DNA of 62,000 nt, taken from NCBI RefSeq assembly GCF_000003815.2, contig NC_049979.1:10029457-10091456 (forward strand), written 5' to 3'. Both the position numbers and the translations under genes were made by a program. The notes under the pieces are model-generated. The model saw only the letters and a program-made list of their open reading frames with translations, searched no databases and was not told the origin of the DNA. Source of the DNA: Branchiostoma floridae. Its lineage: Eukaryota; Chordata; Leptocardii; Amphioxiformes; Branchiostomatidae. Numbering within the stretch: the stretch's first letter is position 1; each line of letters starts with the position of its first letter. Positions 48,301 to 60,300 of the stretch are shown here, piece after piece.

Positions 48301-51300
48301 TCTGCCCAACACTGCTCAATATTGCATGATGCTGGCTGAGCAGATTTCCATTGGATTGATCGTGATTTTGGCTTAAATAAGAGGATTTTCCTCATTGTGT
48401 GGCACTAAGCCGGGGGCTTGTGGGTTTGCGACATGGAAAGGTACAGAGATCATTGAATCATCTTCAATCACTGGGACGTAGGCTTCTGCAAGACATTTCT
48501 GTAGCTGGCAGTAGCTGTCATAACTAAAGGTTTGATCTCAGGTAGCATAGGTCCCAAGCCACAACACCTGTCTCTGATCAAACTACTATGGAAGTGCAAA
48601 GGAGCATTGTATGAGGAGGCACTTTAGGTCCCATTTGGTTTGAGATCCTTTTTCCTGGTTTCAGTAGAAGCCATGACAGTAAGGACAGTTGATCAGTTCC
48701 TGCACTTTGTGACTTACCAGGACTTGCTCCAGGATGTCACCTAATTGCAGAGTGCACTTTACTGCACCAGGTCAGGCAAACCGGCTTTACTTTCTCACTC
48801 TTAAAGGATGAAAGGTTTTACCTCATTTCATCTGCACTCCATTACCCAGTTTTATGATCTTTGGAAGTTGTTGCTCTTTGAGAAGCTTGTAACTACAAAT
48901 CACATCAGGCAAAATAAGACAACATTGATACTACTAGTGTCCAGTACACTCTTTGGTTAGAGGAACATTACTTTGACAAGTAATATCAGGAGAACAGGTA
49001 GGTGAAACTATTACATTAGGAGTGACCTTCCAAATCCATTTACTGGTTCTTAGATTCACCTTTCTAATCTTATACAAAGAAAATGGACAGGACCACTGGC
49101 ATTACGTTTTAAAGTCCTTTCAAATGGTGAAGACGACACAAACATTCTTTCTTTCATCATATTCTAGCTTATAGTCTTGACTTTCTGATCTTAAAAAAAA
49201 GACAACAACCTCAACTATGTTATATTTTATTTTTTATGTCCAGTCAAAAACAAAGACCCTTTCTTTCACTATACTCTAGTCTTTTGTCTTTTTATTTCAC
49301 CATCTAATACACTGTACATGTTAAGGACAGGCAAAAACATTGGAAACCTGCCGATACCAAACATAACCTAAAAAAAGTGACAAAAGACTCAATTATGAAA
49401 GCAAACAAGTATTTCAGCACCAAGGACAGGACTAAAATAGGTAATGCGAAAAGGAATCAAAGTACAGCTCAAAATATTAGTGATCTACTGTACCAGTAAT
49501 TAACTTGACAGAGAGTGATTGGTTATCAAGTAAGTCCCTCCAAGTAAAGCTGCATTGCACTTTCAGCTATAGAAAAAGCTTAATGCTGTGTCACATGCAT
49601 GTCCAATTGAGTTCAACCAAAGAAGGAGAAGAAGAAAGCAAAGCAAGACAGGCAAAGAAGCAAACAATAATTTCAGCACCAATACAAGGACAGGTCCAAA
49701 ATGACTTGTTATGCATTCTCAAACCACATGGAATCTTTGATATAAAACATTAATTGAAATATTTGGATTTCTATAAGTATGTGATGCACCCAATAATACC
49801 TATTGGCAATCTCAACATTTAAATGAAGAGGAGCCATGTGGACTATGCTTATCTAAGTGCCGACTGATGATACTAGACACTTAGTCTCGATGGCTTTAAT
49901 GTGAAAATTCACCTAATTACAGTACAGTCGATTCTCTTATTCATGTTAAAATGTTGAACTAATCATTTTTCATCATCATATAAATATGGCCCAACAGCAA
50001 TACGCGACAATCCAATCTCGTTGGGAGGTCTCGCGAGACTGTAATCTGGCCGCGCGCGCGCATGATTTGACAGTCGGACGGTAACAGCCTTCAGCAGCCC
50101 AGCGGCTAACAATGGCTTCTCCCAGCATCGACTCGATCGAGTCAACTTCAGAGATTCGTTGTGCTATTATTTGGCAACATCCGCCGGTAAATCGGCATGC
50201 CATGAGCAGATAATATTGTTGTGAACCTATGGACTCGATATCGTGCTGTAAATTTGCAAATTTCTGGTCATTTTTCACAATTTTTGACGGGCGGTTTATG
50301 CTTGCTTGTCGTGAGAAAAACGTGCATATAGGCGCGTCGCCTTACTTGTAGTTACTCGGATAAGTTTGGCTCAAGCCGTAGATATATCCCGCGAAAGCTT
50401 GACAAGTACCATCATTGGATCCTTGTAGATCCAAACTCGTAAGACTTTCGGCGATTTTGAGCGTAAATTAGTCGATGGCAACATATCGGCCTTTGGGAGT
50501 TTACGCGTACGTGAGTTGGGGAGGGGGGCGTGTTTCCGTGTTCGTTTTGATCAAGACGGGGTCACTTTTCTGACTATGTCTATGATTTCAGTTTTCGCCG
50601 GATGAAACTCCACAAAAGCGTGAACATATCGATGTAGGGTCCTTCTGGGTAGAAATCTAGCATGGTTTCGGCGGCTTTGTGGGCAACTTTTTATTGGTTA
50701 ACTTCATACGTGATGAGTGGGTGTGTCTGCAAATGTATAACGTTTGGCATTTGCTGTTCTTTTTCAGATCAACGCGTCGCGATCGAAATTCACATCATCA
50801 GGGAAATACTGCAAATCATATGGATGCAATAGCCGTATTTCATGTTTTATAAAAGATGTCTTAACATATGTTCTTACTCGATCTCGTAGAGCTTTGCAAC
50901 TCATGCTTTTGAGAAATGATAATTACATGAAATTGTATATATCATTAGTGTTTTTTCCAAATGATAGACAAGTTCTCACAGCATTTACAGTATTGACGAA
51001 AATAAGCATCCGATAAGTAATACTTTTGGGAAATGGTAATGTTTCATACACATAATCATTCAAATGTACATTGTATTAAAATGTGAACTTTCAACATCTC
51101 TGACTGTTTTTGTGTGGCATAATTTTTGCAACAAATGAGACATCGTCCTACTCAGACCTAAGACAGGTAAGCCGTAAGGTGTCCACTTCCCTGTGCTATA
51201 CATAGTAGTCCACTGTATTCTGCCGATGCAGTGGTCTGGACACTCTGCATCAACAACTTCCGAAGTCTTTCTTCATACATACCATAGAGTTTCTTACCTC

Positions 51301-54300
51301 CTTTGGCTCTTTGAGTGAACAGCTCCGGTAGTATGGCTGTTTTGTGAAAGTGGTCAAGCTTTGGGATATTCTTCTTCTGCCATTCTGAGTCTACTTTAAT
51401 TTGTTCGCAGACTAAATTATCCCTGCCAAAGTAGACAACGAAGTCCGCCCAATTTAAGTTACAGCAATAGACATTCCCTTGCACTTGGTGGTGGTACCTG
51501 TGTGACGTCTTGAGTGCTGCACTGCTGTCTACCTTTGTTCTTTGGACTGCCTATTTTAGCGTGAGTCCTTTCTTTGAATGGGGACACAATGAATACACGA
51601 ATGCGTTACTTGAAATACATGCAGTAGATGTACACATTTCCCGTTAAAAAGTATAAAAACGCACATTTCTAATTTCATGTTCATGGTGAAGTTATCCCTT
51701 CCGAGCTGTCTTTTTACCAGACAATCCCAGTGCTTAAGTAACGTGTTATCATCAAGTACATTTGGGGGGATCTTGAAAAATATGATGCATGTTGGCACTT
51801 TCTCTTCATTGACACACTTGGACTGACGGCTATTGCATCCATATGATTTGCAGTATTTCCCTGCTGATGTGAATTTCGATCGCGACGCGTTGATCTGAAA
51901 AAGAACAGCAAATGCCAAACGTTATACATTTGCAGACACACCCACTCATTACATATTACGTTAACCAAAAAAGTTGGCCACAAAGCCGCTGAAACCATGC
52001 TAGATTTCTACCCAGAAGGTCCCTACATCGATATGTTCACGTTTTTGTGGAGTTTCATCTGGCGAAAACTGAAATCATAGTCGGAAAAGTGACTCCGCCT
52101 TGATCAAAACGAACGCATATACGCGGAAACACGCCCCCCTCCCCAACTCACGTACGCGTAAACTCCCAAAGTCGATATGTTGCCATCGACTAATTTACGG
52201 TCAAAATCGCCGAAAGTCTTACGAGTTTGGATCTACAAGGATCCAATGATGGTACTTGTACGCTTTTGTGGGATATATTTACGGCTTGAGCCAAACTTAT
52301 CCGAGTAACTACAAGTAAGAGGGTCTGCATGCTCTTTTCCGTAAGGCGTAGGCAGGCCTTTTTAATTCGCGTAATTCGTAGGGTAAGCTATTTTATTTCA
52401 CGTAATTCGTAGTGAGGATGGAAAATTTACCGTAAAGCGTAGCCAGTGTATTTCACGTAAGGCGTAATCTAGCCTAAAAATTTCACGTAAAGCGTAATTA
52501 AGCCTAAAAATTACCCGTAAATCGTAGCTGGCCTCCCAAATTTCGTAAGTCGAAACTTAGTCTACCAGTAAATTTAGTCCTTCAAAACACAGGAAATTGC
52601 GTTTCAGAGGATCAAGATTTCAAAATTTCGCCGGACCTCACTTGCGACTCCTTTCACCTTCGGTCATCGACATGGTAAAAATATGGTATATACCCTCAAA
52701 AATCTTCTTTTTTTTGCAAATAGAAATGTCATTGAAGTTAGCTTAGTCTGCCAGCAAAATTTGCCCATCAGAATGCAGGAAATATCATTTTCGAGGGTCA
52801 AGATTTCAAAATTTCTATGGTCCTCCTTGTGCCGCCTCGCGCCTTTGGAACTCGAAATTCTGAAAATATGTTGGGGATGTGTGTCAACCTCAAAGATCTG
52901 TTTTGCTGATAGAAATTTGCCCATCAAAATGCACAAAATATCGTTTTATAGAGGGTCAAGATTTCAAAATTTGCCACTCTATTCACCTTCGGTCATCGAC
53001 TTTGTAAAAAATATGCATCATGGCTGGGGGATGTGACGTGTCAACCTCAAACACATTTTTTACTGATAGAAATGTAATTTCACTTAGTTTTCTATAATAG
53101 CCAAAAAAACTGGCGTTTCAGGGGGGCAGGATTTCAAAATTTTCCCGGACTTTCCTTCGGCGCTCGACGTGGCAAAAATAAGTTGGCTGGCGTCACCCTC
53201 ATAAGCTTACGCTGAACCCCTGGGACTCTTTAATTAGAAATGCCATTTAACTTAGCTTTGTTTGCCAGCGAAAATTTCCCTTCAAAATGCAGGGAATAGT
53301 GTTTCAGAGAGTCAAAATTTCAATCTTTCTTGCGGAGCACGACCCCGCCTCTGTCGAGTGCTGCCAGCCTTCCAGAATTTAGCGTAAACCGTTGTCAGCC
53401 TGTCTGAATTTAGCGTAAAACGTTGCCTGCCTTCGTGAATTTAACGTAAAGCGTTGTCGACCGTCCCTAATTTAGCGTAAAGCGTTGTCAGGACCCCCCA
53501 TGCAGACCCTCAAGTAAGGCGACGCGCCTATATGCACGTTTTTCTCACGACAAGCAAGCATAAACCGCCCATCAAAAATTGTGAAAATGACCAGAAATTT
53601 GCAAATTTACAGCACGATATCGAGTCCATCGCAACAATATTATCTGCTCATGGCATGCCGATTTACCGGCGGATGTTGCCAAATAAAAGCACAACGAATC
53701 TCTGAAGTTGACTCGATCGAGTCGATGCTGGGAGAAGCCATTGTTAGCCGCTGGGCTGCTGAAGGCTGTTACCGTCCGACTGTCAAATCGCGCGCGCGCG
53801 CGGCCAGATTACAGTCTCGCGAGACCTCCCAACGAGATTGGATTGTCGCGTATTGTGAACTTGCAAGCAATACTATATACCCAATGCTGGTTCACAAGCT
53901 CTTCACTACTTTATCAAAGTTTTTCATAAAAAAGATATTGATATCTTTGATTATGCCTATCCTGGAAATTGACAGGAAACAGCACTATATCCATAAGGAG
54001 ATATTTTGTATTAATCATGTACATTACGCTTTATTTTTGTCAAATATATTATCATGTTGAAAACTAGTTAGGCTAAGTAAAATCAATTTTCTTCATTATG
54101 GAACCAAAACCAGTCATCAAGAAATAAGACCCTACTTTCACACACTGGTGTTCTTAGTTTTCACAACAACAAAAAGTCAGCTTTTTGAAATTTCCCTGCT
54201 GGCTGTATGACAGTGCATTGACAAATTCTGAATGCAGGGGTCACCAAGGTTCATTTACAAAAACCAATACAGTTAAACAAACATATGAAATCTGCCCATA

Positions 54301-57300
54301 AAGCCACCAGTGAAAATGTGCCCAAAGTGACACATTTATTCATCAGACATGTACTAGGTTATTAGACAAAGAAATGCAACAGCATCTTGATCTACATGTC
54401 ATGCTTACCTGAAACAGATTTGTAAAAAAGAGTTAAGAGACTTCTCAAAAAAGATCTAACCCTTAGCTTTCTGTTATTCAGATCTGAAGCTTTATGGTAT
54501 CAAAAATGCTGCTGGAATTCTAATCAACTTGTTTCATTCCATTTCAAAAACTACTCCTCCGGTGATTTTTTAGTCACATTCTATACCTGACATGTTAGTC
54601 ATCCCACTCATAGTTATTTTCTACATGAATACTGATGATTCTTGGAGAAAGTCTTGATTCTCATAGTGATGGCTTTCTTAAAATTAGATCTATGGCAAAT
54701 ATAGGGGTCTCTAAGAAAGCAATTATGATGACACAAATTATCTTCAATACACCCTATGCATGTGAAATGACTGTCATTTAAGGTACTATTGCTTTATTCT
54801 ATGTCAATGTTCCACTTTATAGTTCCAAGATTAGCACTGCTGCCTGGTATGTCCTTTGTATTGCCTTGGTGCAATTTCAACAACATGAAACAAAGCAAAA
54901 TAAAGCTAGCACAATATATCTGCATTTTAACCACAAGTTAAATCAAACAAGACTAAAATATTGAAGCAAACAATTTCAGCACCAAGGACAGGGCAGCACA
55001 GAATGATAGTATTGTTACCACAAGTAAAGTTGAATTGAACAAGTATAAGATATTGAAGCTAGCAAGGACTTCAGGAACAATGGCAGGGCAGCACAAAATA
55101 ATATGGATCTGTTTGTAACAAAATCTGCTACAAATGAAGTTAAACAAGACTAGAATATTGAAGCTAACAAGAATTACAGCACCAAAGGCAAGGCAGCACA
55201 AAATCATACCGTTCTTTTTGTAACAAAAAACATCACAAATGAAGTTAAACGAGACTAAAATATTGAAGCTAACAAGAATTACAGCACCAAGGGCAGGGAA
55301 GTACAAAATGATACTATCGTTACGACAGGTTAAGTTAAACAAGTATTGATATTGAAGATAACAAAAATCTTAGCACCAAGGGCAGAGTGGTGCAAAATGA
55401 TAGGATTTGTTTACAACAAACTTTTCCACAAGTAAGTTAACATGACTAAGATATTGAAGCTAACAAGGATTTCAGCACCAAGGGCAGGGAAGTACAAAAC
55501 AACAGTATCTGTTCATAACAATGTTAAATTTAACAAAAGCAAATGTTGAAGCAAACAAGAATTTCAGCACAAAGGGAATGGCAATGCAAAACAGTAGGAT
55601 CTGTTTATAACAAACTTTACCACAAGTAAAGATGAACCAGACTAAAATACTGACACTAACAAGAATTTCAGCACCAACAGCAGAACAGCACAATATAGTG
55701 GAATCTGTTTGTAACAAAATATACCACAAATGAAGTTCAACAAGACTAATGTACTGAAGGAAACAAGGACCTCAGCACCAAAGGCAGGGTAGCACAGAAC
55801 AATACAGATCTACAAACTTTACCACAAATTAAGTATGTCTGCCTCTATATACAAGCTGGTATAACCACCCTTTGACATAACACAGACTCAAATATTGAAG
55901 AAAACAAGGACTTCAGCACCGAGGACAGGACCAAATTAACTTGTCCTATGTTCTGAAAGCACATGGTAGAAAAGCCTGATCTGTCATGGAACAATGCACA
56001 CAAACTCCTTTCACTATTCTTACCTTCAGTACCCCCATCCCCAGCTCCCTAAAACAGATGGCCCAGCTAAGTAAAGATACTCTTATCTGTCATCAGACTG
56101 TTTTTTTTCTTATGACTTCTAAACACCAGCTGGCAACTGTAATGTCTAAGTACAGATAACGATCTGCAACAAGATGACTGGAATAATCAAATAATTCACA
56201 GATCTATTACGTTTCTCTGCGAAGAGACGAAATCAGTTTGTTAGCAGATGACTGATTGAACAGGCAGGCAACTTTTGTTCATCACTTAGAAGCCACTACT
56301 AGCTTTTCTTGACAACACAAATGTTTTTGGTTTGGAATGTTTATCCAACCTGACACATTAGGCTTTTTACTCCCATGATGAAGTCACACAAAAATGTCTG
56401 CTTCCCACATGCTGCCTGTGGTAGACAGACTCCCGGAGGGTTTAATGGATCCAACATTCAAGTTTCCTTGGGGCAACATCTGTGCAGCTGTTTGGTAAGT
56501 CAGCTTTACTAAGTAACTAATGCACACTTGACATTCTGATGAGGTTATCACAACTGCTTCCACTAAAACAGAAGTCAATCTACTCATGTAGACAAACGTG
56601 GGAATACTTACTTCGGTGCATGCCAAGAATATCTGCCCCCTACAGAAGCTTTTAGTACAAAACCTTGTTCTTCAAAATAACTGTTTGACATTTGCAGTCA
56701 AACCCAAAACTTGAATTGATCTTTATCAAGAGCATGTTAACACAATAACATATAAGAACAAAGCACCTGTGGTCATCGTAATAGTCTTTTACAGTCTGTC
56801 CAACCCCTGTGTTCCCAGTGTACACTTCTGAACATATAATTAAGTTGTATTCTGGTGAGGTGCTTAGTTGTAATAAGGTACCTACTGTAATTTCATGTCC
56901 TTTTTTTAGGATCAATAAGTAAAAATTCAGTAAAAATAATGTTATTGCAACCTGAAAAAAAGAAAGAGAAGTGAAAAAAAGAAAAAGATTGATGAAGAAA
57001 AAGAAAAAAAAAACTAGTGTCCTACCTTCCTGTAGAAGTTTTCCGTAGACTCTAGCCAGTTCCAGAAGAGATGCTGTCCCACTGTTGGGATCAATAGCAC
57101 CAAACACCCAGGCATCCCTGTGGTTCCCCAGCAGCACATAGCGGTCTGGAAAGTTGAACAGAGAATCAAAACACAGTATCGGGTCTTCAAACTGGAACAG
57201 TCTGGGATCGAATCGGTATCATAAGTACAGTTTTCAAGTGAGCAGCAAAAAGATACCTGACATCTTGGTTCTCTCATTGCTTACATGTTTCAGCTAAAAG

Positions 57301-60300
57301 CTACATTCAGCTAAAAGCTACAAACATTCCAATAATTCCTCTTTCAATTATGAACTTCCTTAAACATTTCTCAGCAACAGGGTTTATGCATGTATGTGTC
57401 TGGTTATACTGGGGTCACATTTACTAATATCGGCACCCAATTTGTGGGAACAAAATGTATGGTACTATGAAAGACAACAAAATTAAAACTAAACACACAA
57501 AAAGTTTTTTAAAAATCAGTCATGAACATTGTATGTATACATTTCTTGATACACAATTTTATTTTTCATTCCCGACAATAGCACAAGCAGGACTTGTTTT
57601 GAAAAATGAATCTAGCATTGCCAAGGAGAGGTAAATCACCACAAGACAAAGTTCAATTGAAGTGATCATGACTGACAGAGGGTGACTTTGATGTTCCTAA
57701 AACTTCCACAGATACAACTGCAGTTGATGTGCTCACTCATATGCTGCAAGTAATGGTTATATCACCTTCAGTGTCAGCTTAATAACACTCTCACAGATCT
57801 TTAAGTCCCATAATACATACTTAATGACACATGTGCCTTAAAAAGCATCATTTAGTGTCACATATTCATAAGCTGCTGGCAAAGATGCTACAATGCTATG
57901 TATGCCAATTATGAGCTACTTGATTTGTTAATGACTCCACCTCTACATGTTCACTTCTGACATGCACTAGCACCTTACATATGAAGATTGACTTGATTGG
58001 AAGTTAATCATATCCATATCTACATTGCGCTAGTGGAAGAGAAAATTATATCTACATCTTGCCTCATTATAATTTTCATTGGACGGAGGCACTTGCTTTT
58101 TCCCTTGCACGATCAAACCATCAGCTCCACATACAACCAAATCAGTCGCTGTCTAGTGCGCTCTACTCGAGCACACACCAAAGGAATCAAAAGTGATCGC
58201 AGGCTGAGATAACGTCATGACTTTTCACTGATGGCTCTACACTTCTGCCCCTTGAAATGGAGTTTTACATAATCCATAGATTGTGTATCACTTCCTGGCA
58301 GCCAGGTAATAAAGGTGAACTGTAGGTGTTTTCAATGACAAAATTGTTTTTGCCTAACTGTGAGACCCACCTATGTGCAGCAGCACCACCTATTGGAATG
58401 TACATGCATGTGCACGTACATTTGTACCTCCAAACTGTATATCACTGTAAAAATTTGTCTCAGCATTTCTCTTTCATACGACTGATTTTGCTGAAAGACC
58501 ACCAACTTTCAATATGAATCAGAAAAGCAAATCCTAGCAAAATTTGTTTCAGTCAGCTTTTTTCTTTCAGGCAAATGCTTTTGCTGAAAGGTAACACTAC
58601 TTTTCACTATGAATCTGCAAACAACATCTTAGCAAAATTATCTTTCTCCAGATTTAGCCTCCTAAACCCTTGTAGATGGACCTGGAGACATTCCTAGCTC
58701 ACATACAAACTGTAACAATATACCCACCTGATTCTATACTGCCATTGATGTACCCTATGACATTGGTGATGGTCCTGTTCTCAAAGACATTGTGCACATG
58801 CATCTTCATCTTTCTGGTGGGAACAAAGAGGAGTTGATTGAGTAAATGATGTGATCTTTTACTTAACTTACACTTGATTTGTTTAACCAAAACATTAATA
58901 AGATCTACTACGTTTTTGACTGCCATATTTTAATGTAGCTGCTCCTGATTTTAGCTGCCTGGACAGTGTGTATTTCAAATTGGACCTGTCATTTTCAAGG
59001 TCCCAGTGCTCTGTGTCAATATCAAGAGACTTCAATCCCTCTTACAGATGTCTCTGAAGCACAGCTGTCGCCCCCTGTGTAATCCTATATATGTATATGT
59101 TGTTTATTTTCAAATCAAGTGTTTTATAAAGTTTGTGATTTTACCTATGATACATACTATGTACATGTAATTCAACATATGGTTACAATATGGCAACATG
59201 CATTACATTCAAGTTTTATATTGTTTTGTATTGTACTGTACTTTTTTGGTTGTCAAATAAACCATTGACAACCACTGACAAACATGTATCATTAGCTGTG
59301 TGTGTTGAACTTTGTTGCAAATCAATATTTTAGTTACAAAAGCTATGTGTAACACCAAAATACATGTCATCAACATCAATAAGAGAGCATGTTTCATCAT
59401 AACAAAGGGAGGAAAAGTAGTCATTGTCAACTGAGGTAAAACATAATGCTTTTCATTTAGTCTGTAGTAGTGCAGTTTGGGTTATCCTACCCATTGGCAT
59501 ATTCCCCAGTAAAGCCTGGCCCCAGCCGGTAGGTGATGTTCAGGCCTCCTGACCAGCCTTCTGGAGCCTCTGGGCCACCAAGGTTCCTACATGCACACAC
59601 AAGAATTCAACATTAAAGCTGTGATATATCTAACACACAGTGGTTGGTACCATATAATAAAAATGGTCTGCAGAATTTGTACAGATTAGCGGAGCCCTGA
59701 GATTGGGCCATGAATTTTTTGGACAATTACATTACTGGGGTATCCATTGTCTTCAAGTTGTCATTGTCTTTACTGATTAAAATATATATAAGTGTATGAA
59801 AATACATAAAATAGTAAATAATATAAAAGGATCTGGACACAGTGTTATTTCCTCATCTTGATGTACCATGCAACAAATAGTGATAAAGGTATGTTAAAGC
59901 AGTCATCTTCTATCAAGGATACTTTTTCTATTGGCCAGTAGTCCAATGTGATGTCTACTGCATCTTATAATGATAATGATAATCTTGTGCATAGCGTATT
60001 ACTGTATACAAGTACATCACCACAAAGGAAAGCCTTGCCCAACCTGAGGTACTTGACAGCATCGCCCCAGCTGATAGGTGTGGTGGGGATTTGTGGCAAC
60101 TTGGCATCGTCCTTCTGCAGTCTGTATGCAGTATCTGTGGGTGAGTAGGAGGACAGTGCTACAATAAAAGTGTCTTACATGTACATAACATAAAAGTGTC
60201 ACTTCCATAGATGTGTTAGTACTGCAGAGTTGCATGTGTGATGAAGTTTCTACTTCTTATCATATATATATGTCTACAAAGCAGTGATAGAGGTCTATTG

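Larger units (their letters stand above)
49998..50836 (+). repeat. left inverted arm
   Basis: 839 bp, reverse complement of the right arm. Read on the plus strand it contains TCTCGCGAGA, a GC alternation, an ATG (50112), a donor (GT at 50187), an acceptor (ttttcag to 50767) and the start of a THAP exon, which is cut off at the arm end. Confidence 0.9.
52320..53510. mobile_element. nested 1.19 kb non-autonomous element (hAT-like, 8-bp TSD)
   Basis: Ends AGGGTCTGCATG (52320-52331) and CATGCAGACCCT (53499-53510) are exact inverted repeats. They are flanked on both sides by CAAGTAAG (52312-52319 and 53511-53518), an 8-bp target duplication. The left arm of the host element has the uninterrupted site (CTTACTTG, 50341-50348). 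It is non-coding and built of CGTAAAGCGTA-type repeats at both ends and related blocks of about 150-190 bp in the middle. An 8-bp duplication fits hAT; the ends are only loosely like the hAT CAGGG. Confidence 0.85.
49998..53855. mobile_element. THAP/YqaJ-type DNA transposon with inverted arms of about 0.83 kb
   Basis: Left arm 49998-50836 and right arm 51826-52319 plus 53519-53855 are near-identical reverse complements, beginning CAATACGCGACAATCC on the left. The central 989 bp (50837-51825) hold parts of a coding region on the minus strand. A second element (52320-53510) is inserted in the right arm. No convincing target duplication flanks the outer ends (a TA embedded in CAATA/TATTG is possible). 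The element is probably an internally deleted, non-autonomous copy. Its CpG-rich ends contrast sharply with the AT-rich host intron. Confidence 0.85.
51826..53855 (-). repeat. right inverted arm, interrupted by the nested element
   Basis: Sequence 51826-52319 plus 53519-53855 mirrors the left arm, apart from scattered substitutions and small indels (for example a short insertion near 52110-52120). Read on the minus strand it contains the same promoter box, first exon and THAP acceptor. Confidence 0.9.
46169..57025 (-). other. 10.9 kb peptidase intron holding the transposon and minisatellite
   Basis: Largest intron of the gene, between the exons for the HRD and EEYG motifs. It contains the nested transposon (49998-53855), the minisatellite (54931-55940) and related single units. 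The parts at about 46930-47340 and 48100-48440 are repeat-poor. Small frames elsewhere have no recognisable family. Confidence 0.85.

Noticed and set aside
49976-50278. 100-codon minus-strand frame in the left arm and its plus-strand twin at 53581-54060
   Set aside because: They are mirror images forced by the inverted arms and run opposite to the predicted transposon gene; Arg/Ser-rich from the GC alternation, with no family resemblance.
54953-55342. 129-codon minus-strand frame and similar frames to 55729
   Set aside because: They lie wholly in the minisatellite; the repeated ILVSFNFIC-like peptide is an artefact of the repeat unit.
54931-55940. CRISPR-like repeat spacing
   Set aside because: Whole units of about 100 bp repeat with gradual divergence, without constant repeats and unique spacers; the context is a eukaryotic intron.
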